This document shows, in pieces, positions 35,665 through 47,358 of a stretch of 64,000 nucleotides of DNA. Location: NCBI GenBank assembly GCA_964035545.1, contig OZ037769.1, forward strand, positions 17,303,633-17,367,632, written 5' to 3'. This stretch comes from Bugula neritina. Its lineage: Eukaryota; Bryozoa; Gymnolaemata; Cheilostomatida; Bugulidae. The notes beneath the pieces are model-generated. The model searched no databases. It worked only from the letters and a program-made list of their open reading frames with translations, and was not told where the DNA came from. Numbering within the stretch: position 1 is the stretch's first letter; every line of letters starts with the position of its first letter. A program made the position numbers and the translations under genes.

Positions 35665-37969
35665 TTACAAACTGACTAGTATTCTTACGAGTCTCTCCAT
35701 ACTCAGTGATAGATGAATATCTTTTAACTTATAGTTCAGCCCATGGAAATCAATCTACAAACACCATGTAGTGCAAGTTGTAGTACATTATGATTAGATA
35801 TATCACAGGGGAAGGGAAGACAATTCTAAGTTCTAAGAAGTAAAACCTACGGCTCTGTGTATTCAGTAAAGTAAACTATAGCACACAAGTAAATGCTGTA
35901 TGCTGCGTAGTAACGATTATAAGGCTAAAGAACTCATGCTTTGTATTACTTAAACATAAAATAATACTATATCTTATATACCTGCGTATAGCAGCTGACT
36001 GAGTAAGTTAGTCTGAGAAATATGGCTTTACCTGCTCCATCAGCTCTTTGGGGTACTTTCTAGGTCTACTATTCAACTCGAGTATTTGAGTCACGGAGAT
36101 TTTATTCTCTAGTTTAACTCTGTTTCTCTCCACCTATTAAACGCAAACAGGAGAGTACTATTCACTCTGACACATGTGACTGAACAGATGGTGTCATGTG
36201 ACTGAACAGATGGTGTCATGTGACTGAAGAGATGGTGTCATGTGACTGAACAGATGGTGTCATGTGACCTCACAGCTTCTCACCTCCTTCACCAAGTGTT
36301 TCTCGCTGTCACTGACATCTACAGTCACATTGATCTCTGTGTGTAGTAACTCACTCTCCAGCTGAGCTTTGTCTTTGTACACATTAGCGGAGATCTTTCT
36401 GGCCGTCTTCTCCATGGCTGCCCGTTGCTATAAAATACCAACTGCTGGTTACTGGAGTTACGAGGACATCAGAATACGCTGCCGACAGCACAGGAAGTGA
36501 CACTCACCAGAGACTGCTGATGTACTTGCTCTCGCTCTCTCTGCTCGGACCGACTCTTCAGTTGAACCTCACGCTCTCTCAGAGTGATGTACGTTGTGTA
36601 GTCTGCTTCTAGACGCTGCTCGTTCTCCCACCTGCACAGGATATACATTTAGTATACAGATGCACACTTAGTATACAGACGTACACTTAGTACACAGACG
36701 TACACTTAGTATACAGACAGACATGTAGAAGAAAGGCTCACCAAGATTCCATGTAACTCGGGTCAAAAAGTCTTTCTGCCAGGGCCGCCTGACCCATAAA
36801 CATTTTGAAAGTAATTTTGATGGTTTCTTCGAGTTCATAGCAGAGTATCCCGTGTATGTAGTAGTTGAGGGACGAGTCAGATGGACTGAAGGACCTTGAG
36901 GTCACTGAGAAGGTACAAACAGCTTTCAACGCTTTCTTTAATTTCTAGAGAAACGGAATAAACCAGGTTTATAAAGCAGACCTGATTGAAAGAAGCTTTT
37001 AATGATGAGCTAGAGTTTCAACAGGCGTGTGACCTATATCTAACAAGTGTGTGACCTATATGTGATAATCATATGACCTATATCTGAATAGCATTTGACC
37101 TATATGTGACGAGTGTGTTACTCATATATGATAATAATATGACCTATATCTGACAAGCGTGTGACCTATAACCGACAGGCATGTGACCCATATCTAACAA
37201 GGGAGTGACCTATATCTGATAAGTGTATGACCTATATCTCATGAGTGTGACCTATATCTGACCAGCAAATGACCTATATATCTGACCAGCATTTGACCTA
37301 CTTCTAGAGAGTCTATGCCATCTGCTTTAATATCCTTATGTTTGGTATACTGTCTGTGGTAAAGTAACTTCTTCACCCGAGAGGTGATGACGCAGTACTT
37401 GGCGAGGTAGTCTACGGGAGTCAGTTCGGAGAGGGTCTCTAGGTTGATGGGCATTTCAAACCTCGGCAGCTCCACAAATCCCTTCGGCAGCCATTCCGAG
37501 GGTTGCTACAGTAGAGACAGCAGAGGGTGAAGTTATGTAATATGAGCACAGCAAGTCATGTCTATTATAATTCCTTATCAAATAAGGAGTTGTGTTCTCC
37601 TAAAGTGGTTTGAATTACTTGGTTTAATTGTGAAACTAGATGGTTAGGTCTCAGACTAGGGAGCTCTGATTTATTGAGGAGACATTTTCATGATGCGTAT
37701 ATTTATATCCATAATAATGGTCTAACAGCATTGCTAGTTGAGTCACATGTCACAGTCACTGTGAATTCAAAGTGATGGTGTGTTCAGTCAAAACTTCTAG
37801 CCTGTGATCCAACAGTTCAACTCACTCTGCTGGTGTGGGGTTCTTGTGAAGGCTCCGTTCTGTGTTGAGTCTTCTGGGGCCTGAGTCTTCCACTGAGATG
37901 AGTCAGCGATGAGGAGTACTGCGGGACAGTCTTGTAGCTGCTGACTCCAGCGTCAGCGTCTTGGGGCAT
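35665..37969 (-). CDS. Coiled-coil protein of unknown function (about 336 aa), complete copy
   Basis: Seven minus-strand exons, all in phase: 37826-37969 (start), 37302-37505, 36742-36944, 36508-36631, 36284-36427, 36032-36133 and 35665-35754. The sum is 1011 nt. The N-terminus is Ser/Gln-rich (about residues 1-48). A conserved-looking globular block follows (EWLPKGFVELPRF, LTPVDYLAKYCVITSR). The C-terminal half is rich in Glu, Arg and Gln and likely forms a coiled coil (about residues 185-300). I do not recognise the family. A cilia or cytoskeleton role would be only a guess from the coiled coil. It lies tail to tail with the caspase gene. Exons upstream of the ATG may exist. Confidence 0.75.
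36175..36265. repeat. 22-bp minisatellite (copy B)
   Basis: About four copies of the unit that has about 12 copies in copy A (16800-17072). Confidence 0.9.
36640..36722. repeat. 19-bp minisatellite (copy B)
   Basis: About four copies of acacttagtatacagacgt in an intron of the minus-strand coiled-coil gene; longer in copy A. Confidence 0.85.
37020..37298. repeat. About 20-bp degenerate minisatellite (copy B)
   Basis: Degenerate gtgacctatatctgacaag repeats in the intron beside exon 37302-37505. Confidence 0.85.
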
Positions 37970-40472
37970 GGCAGCAGCTGAAACCAACTGAACATGGGAT
38001 CACAACTGAATTTAAAATTTGAAAGGTAATTTTGAGCCTAAGCACATTGGCTACATTTTTCATGTGGAACACATGCTTCCCTTCCTTTACTGTGTCCACC
38101 TCTAACTTAGTAGATGAACTTGTATATTCACTAGACAAAGTAGAATTCTGCAAGTAATTACGTAGATACAGTCAATAAATAGTACAAGTTTCCATGACAC
38201 ACGTAACCATATCATCATATCACAGAAGCTGTACATATATATATCTGATACTGAATGTATGTGGAGGTAAGGCACATTTCACCATATTCTACTCAACTCA
38301 CAGTGATATGTGTAGAGATGTGTTCCAGGAGGTTCAAACAAGACAAGATGAGGAGCTGCTGAAGTCTAGAGATCTGATCATAGCTGAGTCAGCGAGTACT
38401 GCTGCCGAGACGAACTGAACTATGCTGACTCTAGTTTAATCAAATCATAAAGTCTCTCATGCAGTGACAATACAAAGCAGACTTCTTAACTTGTAAGATT
38501 ATATCACAACTCAACTGCTCAGTTAATTAGCTGATGTATTGTTAGTATGACTGAGTTGTAAAAGACTTGTGTTTGTGTAACATATAAATTAAGTAACACT
38601 GAACAAGTCATTTGTTTTTCTGTATTGAGCTTAGAGTGATGTGTAAACAATGGGTTACAGATACAGCTGATAAAGTTGATTACATTCACTGGCTGGCAAG
38701 TTAGTTAGTATGAAAGACATGTGGGCTGTTTTGTAGAGTGGGCGTACCTTAGAGCTGTCCTGTGACGTCAGCTACCTTCTTCAGGTCAATGAACTGCTGA
38801 CTTTCAGCAAATTGATTTTGGTAAATAAATACAAGACGAGGAATTATCTGCTCAGTATACAAATTAAGAAGGCATACTAGACTGAGTGATAACTGTAATT
38901 TTCGACGCATAAGTGTCAGCTAGGTATCAGCCATGTGTCAGCTAAGTACCAACTATGTGTCATCTAGATATAAACTAAGTGTCATCTAGGTATAAACTAA
39001 GTGTCATCTAGGTATAAACTAAGTGTCAGCTAGGTATCAACTAAGTGTCATCCATGTGTCAGCTAGGTGGTAATTATGACTATCAAGTATAACTGAACGG
39101 TATAACTTCGTACTTCTCTTTTTCTTTTGTAACCTGCACATACCTGTCTACTACTATAACCTGTGAATACCTATATATTACTATAACCTGTACACACCTG
39201 TCTACTGCTGTAACCTGTACATACCTGTCTACTACTGTAACCTGCACATACCTGTCTACTACTGTAGCCTGTACATACCTGTCTACTACTATTTTATTTT
39301 CATCAATATTTGGTATTTACTTAGGATAGTGTGGATGATTTACATTGTTTTGTTAGGTGCATGTTATGGTGTAAAGTACATTTAAATTAAATGCTTAAAA
39401 TAATGATTTACATAAATTATTATGCCTTATGTAAACAGTATTAGTGTGGGGATCTAGAATATTATCATATTGATATTATCACTATACTATTATTACTAAT
39501 ATAGTAATATATTATTATCCTATTGATATTACTGTATATTATAGTATTATGGTCAATAATATAAACATATTATAGTAAAACAATATATAATATAAGTAAT
39601 ACAGCATATTAATATTCTAATCTAATGCATAAATAACTACAAGTAGAAGTATTATAGTCTGTACCATAAGAAATACAATTCAACTTTACAGAATAAAATT
39701 ATATATTACATTAGTATACATAACTATGTACCAGAACTGTTGGGAATTACATTATATTCCTATAGCTTTCTCTCCATAATACAATCCATATTCTCTCTCC
39801 ATGCTATACACAACGTATATCCAACACAACGTACCCAACACAACGTACCCAACACAACGTATAAGAGACACAAATAAAACACACAATGTACTTTGCAAAG
39901 AGAATTCCCAGGGGGAATATTCATATGTTGGTATGTTGAATAACTTTGCTGTACTAATGTCCTATTAATATTTGTAAATCTGCACTAGATCCATCAACTG
40001 AGAGCTCTTCAAGTAATACTAGAACATAGCATCAGTACCATACTAAAACATAGCCCCTATACCATGCTAAAACATAGCCTCAGTACCATGCTAAAACATA
40101 GCCCCAGAGCTGTATTGCAGTTACACTACTATATTCAGATGACATCATGGCTTGAAATTTATTGATATGAATATATTCACAGCAAATTCCATAGCTATAG
40201 TAATGTGTAGTATTATATTTATGTCACAAGGAGTTATAAATGGTATTCTGTAGACTAAGTTGGGAATTATCACCTCTAAAATAGAGGAGAGATAACTTCA
40301 AGATACACAGTTTCATTCCAGTTGGTGTCTATAAAATATATAACACAGTGTCAGTGAGTTAAGCTCCTATTTGAGTCTACGAGAATCTGTCAGTATACAC
40401 TTAGTCTTTCTACCTCCCAGTAGAGAGAGCGCTTGTACAGCTCAGAGGAGCTTAGGTCAAGGTCACTTAAGG
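37970..40472. other. Intergenic region with short repeats
   Basis: No gene could be supported. It holds a 22-bp repeat (aagtgtcatctaggtataaact) at about 38920-39070, a 27-bp repeat (tacctgtctactactgtaacc core) at about 39130-39290, short repeats of acgtacccaacaca near 39820 and of agcatagc-type units near 40020-40090, and very AT-rich sequence at 39440-39740. Two short exon-like blocks near 38332-38418 (plus) and 38765-38830 (minus) are discussed under rejected items. Confidence 0.6.
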
Positions 40473-43086
40473 TCAACGTTTCTGTATGCTTCGTAGCTGC
40501 TTCTTTCGCATTCTTTTCAGTTTGGCAACATTTTTGATCTAAAACATGGAGATTAGATGAGCTAGTTATCACTGACTCGGTGTATACTAGACTAATCAGC
40601 TGTTTGACTCAGTATAATATCAATATAGTAATATAATAATATTGTATTGTAATATATTACTTTAGCAATACTACAATATAATAAAATAATAACATAATAT
40701 AATATATGCAACAGTCCATTTCTACTTACTGGTACAACAATTTCATTTTTCTTCTCATTTTCCAACTTCCGCTTTTTATTCTCAGCGATTCTTTCCCGTT
40801 CAGCCTAGAAAATAACACAAGAAAGCGTTGAGAGACTCATAGCACAGCAGGTTTAAAAACTAACTTCTTCAGCCAAACATAATAACACCATAAAAATACA
40901 CGACTAAATACATTACAGAATCTGTAGGGATACAAACTACGTCTAACCTTCTGACGCTCTAATTTCTCCTCCTTCAACTCCTGGGCGAATGATTTGATAG
41001 CCTTGTGATCAGACTTCTTGTTTAGTTTGTCTTGCCATGTCGTAGAGTCTGGCTTATCATTTCTAATCCGAGAAAACCTGTATGATGTATATAGTGCTAT
41101 AGAGATATGGTGTATATAGTGCTATAGAGATATGGTGTATATAGTGCTATAGAGATATGATGTATATAGTGTTATAGAAATATGGTGTATATAGTGCTAT
41201 AGAGATATGATGTATATAATGCTATAGAGATATGATGTATATAGTGCTATAGAGATATGATGTATATAGTGCTATAGAGATATGATGTATATAGTGCTAT
41301 AGGGATATGATGTATATAGTGCTATAGAGATATGATGTATATAATGCTATAGAGATATGGTGTATATAGTGATATAGAGATATGATGTATATAGTGCTAT
41401 AGAGATATGATGTATATAGTGCTATAGAGATATGATGTATATAGTGCTATAGAGATATGATGTATATAGTGCTATAGAGATATGATGTATATAATGCTAT
41501 AGAGATATGATGTATATAGTGATATAGAGATATGATGTATATAGTGCTATAGAGATATGATGTATATAGTGCTATAGAGATATGGTGTATATAGTGCTAT
41601 AGAGATATGCAGGAACACAACAAACCTAAACAGAGCGAAACATAACATTGAACCGTAAAAAGCATGAAGAACAATAAAATATTATAATTAAAAGTTCTTA
41701 GATACAGCTTGTGCAATGTATTATATTTAATACAGCCAAATGGCAATAACTTGCATCAATAAGCAAGCATTGACCTTTGTGAACGAACTCGTTTCCATAT
41801 TCTTCCAGACTTAGGAACTCCTCGATTCCCACTCGTAGCTCTAACGTCTGCAACTACCCTCGGAGCTGCATCAGAGTTAGCAACGATGCTTAGTGTGTTG
41901 GAGTCAGTGTCCATAGAAGTGGGCCTGGTGTGCGAGTCTGAAACATCATCATAATAATATAATAATAATAATAATCAATACCAATATTATGATTACCACT
42001 GATAATACCACAGTAGGCTACCACTACGGCCATTACCGCCATACTGATTACTATTGCAGTTATGAGGTCTTGCAGTACTACTAGTAGTAGTACAGGTACG
42101 GCTAGATAATCATAATGATATTGAAATTTAATTTAAAATTAATGTTAAAACTTATATTGAAGTAAAAATATTACTTTATAATAAATAATTGTTGTGTTTT
42201 AATATAAGAAAGTAGCAAGACGAATAACGTTACCTCATAAGTTATAAATGTAAGTGTAGTTGCAAGTTGCAAGACACAAGAGTAAAGATAAGTGAAAATG
42301 TTGAGTTTTTATACCAGTCAAAAAGGTTGGCTATTGTGTAGTAGTCACAATCATAATGAGTATAATATACTTATAGCTTGCATAACTGTGATGATACATG
42401 AAAAGCTATAAGTTAAATCATAATAAATTAGAGAAAAGCTTCCCCAGCTTATGTAAAGTCCCAACAAATACAATAATAATATTAAATATAATATTTGTAT
42501 TTATGAAAATAAAGTTAATAATGAATATGAAAATGAAATTGAATATCACGATCGTCATTATCATTATGATTATCATAATCAGATAATGATTATTATCATT
42601 ATGATTATAATTATAATTAAATTATTAATACTATGTTTAATATCAATAATATTAAATTTAATTATAATTATGTTAAATTTAATACTATACAAAATTCAAT
42701 ATCAATGTGAATATATATAACAATTATATATTAATATAGTAAATATTATTTAATATTTATATTTTATAATTATTTAATTATATAATAATGCTAATAGTAT
42801 TACATTTACTATTAGTAATAGTAGTGGCAACTCAAACTGTAAGTCTCAGTCTGAGTTTAACTCTAAATCAAAATGAAATGAGTAATCACTAATAGTAATA
42901 CTAATAGTAATATTAAGTCTAATAGTAATCACTATTCACATTCACTGATTACTGATTAGTGATTAGTAATCAGTTAACCTAGTCAGTTAGTGACTTACTA
43001 TTGTCATTGTGATTGGGCTCGGCATCTGGAAGTGTGAGCTTTAATCTAGAAGATCTGAGAAGTTCCAACACACCGTCCTTTTTCAT
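40473..43086 (-). CDS. CCDC86: CCDC86 / Cgr1-domain nucleolar protein (about 173 aa)
   Basis: Five minus-strand exons, all in phase: 42999-43086 (start MKKDGVLELL), 41775-41937, 40948-41077, 40730-40804 and 40473-40538 (stop TGA at 40475). The sum is 522 nt. The diagnostic Cgr1 order is present: VPKSGRIWK, then RFSRIRNDKP, TTWQDK, a long Lys/Glu-rich helix (ENKKRKLENEKKNE) and the C-terminus KNVAKLKRMRKKQLRSIQKR. Family members are nucleolar and are linked to ribosome biogenesis in yeast and chromosome-periphery assembly in animals. It is shorter than the human protein, which has a long acidic N-terminal part. Its second intron (41078-41774) holds a 25-bp minisatellite, and its first intron holds an interspersed repeat (about 42189-42462). 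Confidence 0.9.
41085..41610. repeat. 25-bp minisatellite in CCDC86 intron 2
   Basis: About 21 copies of a 25-bp unit (gatgtatatagtgctatagagatat core), with few substitutions. Confidence 0.95.
42189..42462. repeat. Interspersed repeat in CCDC86 intron 1
   Basis: About 270 bp, similar along its length to 50481-50762. Shared blocks include gaaaagctat and ccccagcttatgtaa (cccagcttatgtaa in the other copy). No clear terminal inverted repeat was seen. It probably belongs to a non-autonomous mobile family. Confidence 0.55.
42463..42998. other. AT-rich part of CCDC86 intron 1
   Basis: Simple AT-rich sequence with (aatattaat)-like and (agtaatagt)-like microsatellite tracts and short inverted repeats (cattatgattatcataatc near 42560). 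No exon was seen. Confidence 0.6.
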
Positions 43087-43742
43087 GGCGAAAATGTATA
43101 ATTTTAGCAAAGATAAAACAGATAAAATTGTAAACGTCTACACTTGAGGTATAATATCGTTAGAAATTAAAAATAAATGTTGACATTATTTTCACGTGTC
43201 TAGGAATCAAAACCGGACGTACTTATTGCCTTCCAACGGTTAAAGTTCACACTCGTTGTCAAATTATATTAAATCTTAAGCTAGGGCGTCAAAGTATTTC
43301 CATCAAGCTAGGTTAAGGTTATTTACTAACTAGATATTTATAGTTTTTCAAAAAAGAGTTTAAAATGTACATTTTTTACATATCTGATATCTAGGTGACT
43401 AATAATAATTATGTTGCATTAACAATTTGTATCATTATGTGCAACTTATGTTGCTTTTGGCGTTATGATTATCAAGTAATAGAGTATCTGTTATCAGTAT
43501 CACTCTCACTGTACACTGGTGACCTGACCAGTGACTGTACTGTGTACACTCAACACTGTACAGTGTGAGTGTATGAGACTGAGTATCACTATCAGTAAGA
43601 GTATCAGTATCACTATCAGTTATCAGTATTACTAAATGACTAATACTATCACTATGGTACTGGTAGTAACTATGATATAACATTAGACTTAGTTATTAGT
43701 GTTATAAAAATCTTTATATTAGTTATTACTATTAGTATTAGT
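43087..43742. other. Promoter-side intergenic region with microsatellite
   Basis: Upstream of the minus-strand CCDC86 start. From about 43480 it is a degenerate (atcagtatcact)/(attagtatt) microsatellite that became the LINE target. No exon was seen. Confidence 0.6.
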
Positions 43743-43759
43743 ATTACTATGAGTATTAG

Positions 43760-44975
43760 TGGAGAATAGGATTAGAGGCTTGGTAAAAATATCAGACAGG
43801 CAATATGGATTCCAACCCGGAAAGTCAACAGTACAACCAATGTTCTGCCTCCGGATGTTACAGGAGAAGATGAGAGAATATCAAACAGACCTCCACATGG
43901 TATTCGTTGATCTTGAAAAAGCGTACGACACGGTGCCACGAGACCTCATATGGTACTGTTTAAGAAAAAAAAGTGTACCAGAGCAGTATGTTAGGATTAT
44001 TCGGGATATGTACAAGAACTGCACTACATCAGTTACAACCAGCGAAGGAGCAACAGAAGAGATAGACATCGAAGTGAGGTTGCACTCGGGATCTGCGTTG
44101 AGTCCTTTCCTGTTCATAGTCATATTGGATGTAATCTCAGAAAAAATAGACGAGAAAATACCGTGGGCAATGCTCTTTGCAGATGACCTAGTTATCTGCG
44201 ATAGAGAGGGAGAAAGGGTAGAAGAGAGATTAGAGGCATGGCGTGGACATCTAGAGGACGCAGGTCTCAAGGTGAGCCGGAAGAAAACAGAGCATCTTCC
44301 ACCAAGGGAAAGCACCACCAGGATCAGAATGAAAAGATATGACCAGGAGGACTACACTGAGCTACAAATAAGTTCAAGTATCTGGGGACAGTGATAGATC
44401 AGGATGGAGGCTGTGAGGCTGAAGTCACAAGAAGAATAAGTGCAGCGTGGGATAGATGGAGGGACCTATCAGGAGTTATGTGTGATAAAAAAGTGCCTAA
44501 ACAACTGAAGGTATTACTCTACAAAACAATCATAAAACCAACACTGATATATGGCAATGAAACATGGCCCATCACCCAGAGGCAAGAACAAAGGATAGAG
44601 GCAACCGAAATGCGAATGCTCAGACACATATATAGAATAAACTGGGAGGATCATGTTGGGAATGAAGACATAAGAAGCGAAGCTAAGGTTAAACCTGTGT
44701 CTAGGTATATGAGGAAGAGAAGACTCCAGTGGTATGGTCATGTGCAGAGGAGAGATAGTGAAGAGGATATTAAATATGTGACTGAGTTGAAAATAGTGGG
44801 GAAGAGAAAGAGAGGACGACCCAAACGAAGATGGATGGACACGATAGGAGATGACATGAAGCGATGGGATCTTAAACCGGAGGAGGCAGAAGACCGGGAA
44901 AGATGGCAGACGCTGATAGAGATTGGAAACCTGCAGACCGGTCACCCGTACAGGACTATGACCGCATAGGTGTGA
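43760..44975 (+). mobile_element. 5'-truncated non-LTR (LINE) retrotransposon, 17-bp target duplication
   Basis: The insert lies between two copies of attactatgagtattag (43743-43759 and 44976-44992), a 17-bp target site duplication. It encodes the second half of a LINE RT. Landmarks are YGFQPGKST, VFVDLEKAYDTVPR, SALSPFLF and the catalytic LFADDL near 44180. After a frame change near 44368, the C-terminal region follows, with LIYGNETW, RLQWYGHVQRRD and GRPKRRWMD. The 5' part (endonuclease and early RT) is missing, as is usual for target-primed insertions. The exact LINE clade was not assigned. It is dead because of the truncation and frame change. Confidence 0.92.
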
Positions 44976-44992
44976 ATTACTATGAGTATTAG

Positions 44993-45570
44993 CATTAGTA
45001 TTAGTATAAGTATTACTATTACTATTAGTATTAGATTTCAATTTATTGCATTTACTTTTAGTTTTCCTGGTTTACTTTTGTCTTTCAGTTTCAGTTTTAT
45101 CAAATATAAATATAATTCTTAGTATTAATATCCACAATAATATTTATTTTATCTACTTTTAGTTATCTATTAGATATAAAAAACCACAGTCTTACCGAGT
45201 CTAAAATGTTGTTGTAAATTTATACTTTTACTTCGCTAGACATGAAAAGGGTATAAGTATAACGGATAATATTGATTTACGAATATAATAAATTTTTATT
45301 TTAGTAGATACTAATAAGTTTTAGCAAACATCATTTAAATGTTCGTAAAATTTAATGATTGAAGGCTTAAATTAATCACTTAATTTTTTATTTGTGTCAC
45401 TTTTGCGACTCAACTATAGTTAGTAATAATTTATATGAATTCTAGAAGATTCCAATTACATTACCATAGTGTGCATGGTAGTCTAAGTCTATGGGTCTTG
45501 ATAGAAAATTAGTTTCATTGAATTGAAGAATCTTTTTCTAATCAAGTTTTCTATACAAAGGAACTCCGTA
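44993..45570. other. Intergenic region upstream of the GTF3C6-like gene
   Basis: The remainder of the (attagt)-type microsatellite is followed by AT-rich sequence holding the putative promoter. No motif could be assigned. Confidence 0.5.
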
Positions 45571-46820
45571 ATGTGTGATAACCAAGGAGAGAGTGACTGG
45601 GAAACTGATGAGGTAATTTCTCTGTTATGTTATGTTGAGTATCTAAACATTGATTTGCACATTCAGAAACTCACTAAAAAACTGGCCATCAAATATATAG
45701 CAGACAATGACCATTTTATCAATAGCTTTCTGAGTCAATGCCCTTCTGGAAGATAACGAACCATCAAATATAGAGGGGCATGGGGCAGAGATAGCTTCTT
45801 GCGACATCTTGTAAATACTTTAAATGAGCTTCTATTTTAGATAATCCAACAGAGTTTTGACTTTTTCTCCCATTTTTGTTCCTTCCTACTTATATTATAG
45901 CCAGTATTTACACTGATTTTTGCAACGTGTTGTCATGTACGTGATATGCAATCAATCAATAAATCAATACGAAATAGTAACAAAAAATTAGTATATCCTG
46001 TTTTATATTTGCTCCTTGAAGACTACCCTATTGTATTCTTTTGCTATTTTAATGCATTATGCTACAGGAAACTGATATTGTCGTGAAGCTGTCCGGGGTT
46101 ATTCGTGATGATTTTGTGAAAAGCATGACGGCAGATAGCAAGCCCAAATGTGTTGCGTTGGTATGAACCATACTTGGTCTTCTAATATGTTGCTGATAAT
46201 GTTTAGCCTGTGATCCTGCATTGATATCTCTGTTTATCTCTTACACGTGTTTATGATCTGACTCTGCAGGGTCTGATGACTGAGAACCCAATGTTACAGT
46301 TTGGGACTCAACTCTTTCAGGGCTCCTACTCTCAGCCCACAGGAACTCATCTTCTGCTCAAAGAATCTCGGGCTAAAGGTGGGAATCGCTGACATCAGTG
46401 CTATTCAGATACTATTCATTGTATTTGATGAGATGAATCACTGTATTTAGTTGCTATGTTTTGTTTGCTCAGATGGCGGCGTAACACTGAAGTATCATTG
46501 TAACACGTATCAGCAGCTGGATATGAAGAAGCTTTATGTGCAGGAGAAGATACTAGCCAATGGTGAGTTAATAACATGTCCAAGTTCTCTTCAACTGAAT
46601 TACTGCTGTACGAAATTGACTTTCACAAAGTGCCATGAATTTCCTCATAAGGGAAGACAATTACTGTTTAGAGTTCCAGAAAGAAACTCCGCTGCAAGAA
46701 GGTGTTGCCCAGGAAGCAGACCAACCTTCAAGTTCCACGACTGAAGAGTCGGTGAAAGAAGCAGACAACACACAGGAAGGCGAAGTGCAGAAGGATGGCA
46801 GTGAAAAGATGGAGACGTGA
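45571..46820 (+). CDS. GTF3C6: TFIIIC subunit 6-like protein (about 165 aa)
   Basis: Five exons: 45571-45612, 46068-46160, 46270-46378, 46473-46562 and 46657-46820. They sum to 498 nt in frame. The acceptor of the last exon is weak, but the frame supports it. The fold signature of the family is present: DIVVKLSGVIRDDF, then ENPMLQFGTQLFQGSY, GTHLLLKE and VTLKYHCNTYQQLDMKKL. In human GTF3C6 the corresponding region folds as a beta-barrel in the tau-A/TFC7-like part of TFIIIC, which recruits RNA polymerase III to tRNA genes. The C-terminus is acidic and Glu/Ser-rich. A polyadenylation signal, AATAAA, is at 47006-47011. It lies head to head with CCDC86 across the LINE insertion. Confidence 0.82.
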
Positions 46821-47005
46821 GAAATAGCAGTTTGTAGAGGATGAGAAAGAGTAGAGCTGCTACCTGTTGAACTGAAGAGACGGTCTGAGCAGTTACTCTG
46901 GGATAACTCCGAATACTGCTGCTTATACTCGCACTCAGTGCAAGTTTATATCACTATATTTGTGTTTTTATTGAGTTGATACACACTGTTGGAAATTATG
47001 TATAG

Positions 47006-47011
47006 AATAAA
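47006..47011 (+). terminator. Poly(A) signal of the GTF3C6-like gene
   Basis: AATAAA, 186 bp after the stop codon. It is only about 30 bp from the opposing signal of the NIPSNAP gene. Confidence 0.65.
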
Positions 47012-47040
47012 CATGTTTGTTATAGTAACGTGGAATGAGT

Positions 47041-47046
47041 TTTATT
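47041..47046 (-). terminator. Poly(A) signal of the NIPSNAP gene
   Basis: tttatt on the plus strand, that is AATAAA on the minus strand, 313 bp after the NIPSNAP stop. The small ORF between 47042 and 47314 is then 3' UTR. Confidence 0.6.
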
Positions 47047-47358
47047 CAAAACATATATAAAACAACCAGGTATATAAAAACTTCAACATCATATTATTAG
47101 GTAGGGTAAAGCCTGCATAAGTAACAACTCTGTAGAAATCATGTAGATAGAATATAATACACAAACTACAAACTACTACTCCCAAAAATATTGCCAAAAG
47201 ACTAGCAAATATATAAGTAGAACTGTGTGTCATTTCACACCATCGCTGAGTTGCAGTGTAACTATAGCAATGGTAACCGTGGTGATGTATCATAGCCCTA
47301 GCAACAGTAGTCATGGTGACAGGAGGTATCTATAGCAACAGTGACTCGTGTTGAGGAA

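Larger units (their letters stand above)
18656..37789. repeat. Tandem segmental duplication, copy B
   Basis: This is the second head-to-tail copy of the unit at 1422-18655. It contains the shorter caspase-fusion gene and the duplicated part of the minus-strand coiled-coil gene, whose start exon lies just beyond the right breakpoint. Two insertions are absent from copy A: the Gypsy element 19591-27132 and the antisense LINE fragment 27671-28359. Without these the unit would be about 10.9 kb; the rest of the size difference from A is LRR cassettes and minisatellites. Confidence 0.85.

Noticed and set aside
38332-38418. Plus-strand block after an AG, ending in a stop (EVQTRQDEELLKSRDL)
   Set aside because: It looks like a terminal coding exon, but no upstream plus-strand exon in phase could be found outside the caspase gene. 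Left unannotated.
38755-38830. Minus-strand block FAESQQFIDLKK followed by a gt
   Set aside because: It could be an upstream exon of the minus-strand coiled-coil gene, but the acceptor is weak and the ATG at 37969 suffices.
47042-47314. 90-codon minus-strand ORF with a hydrophobic stretch resembling a membrane segment
   Set aside because: It lies between the NIPSNAP stop and its poly(A) signal, so it is most likely 3' UTR.
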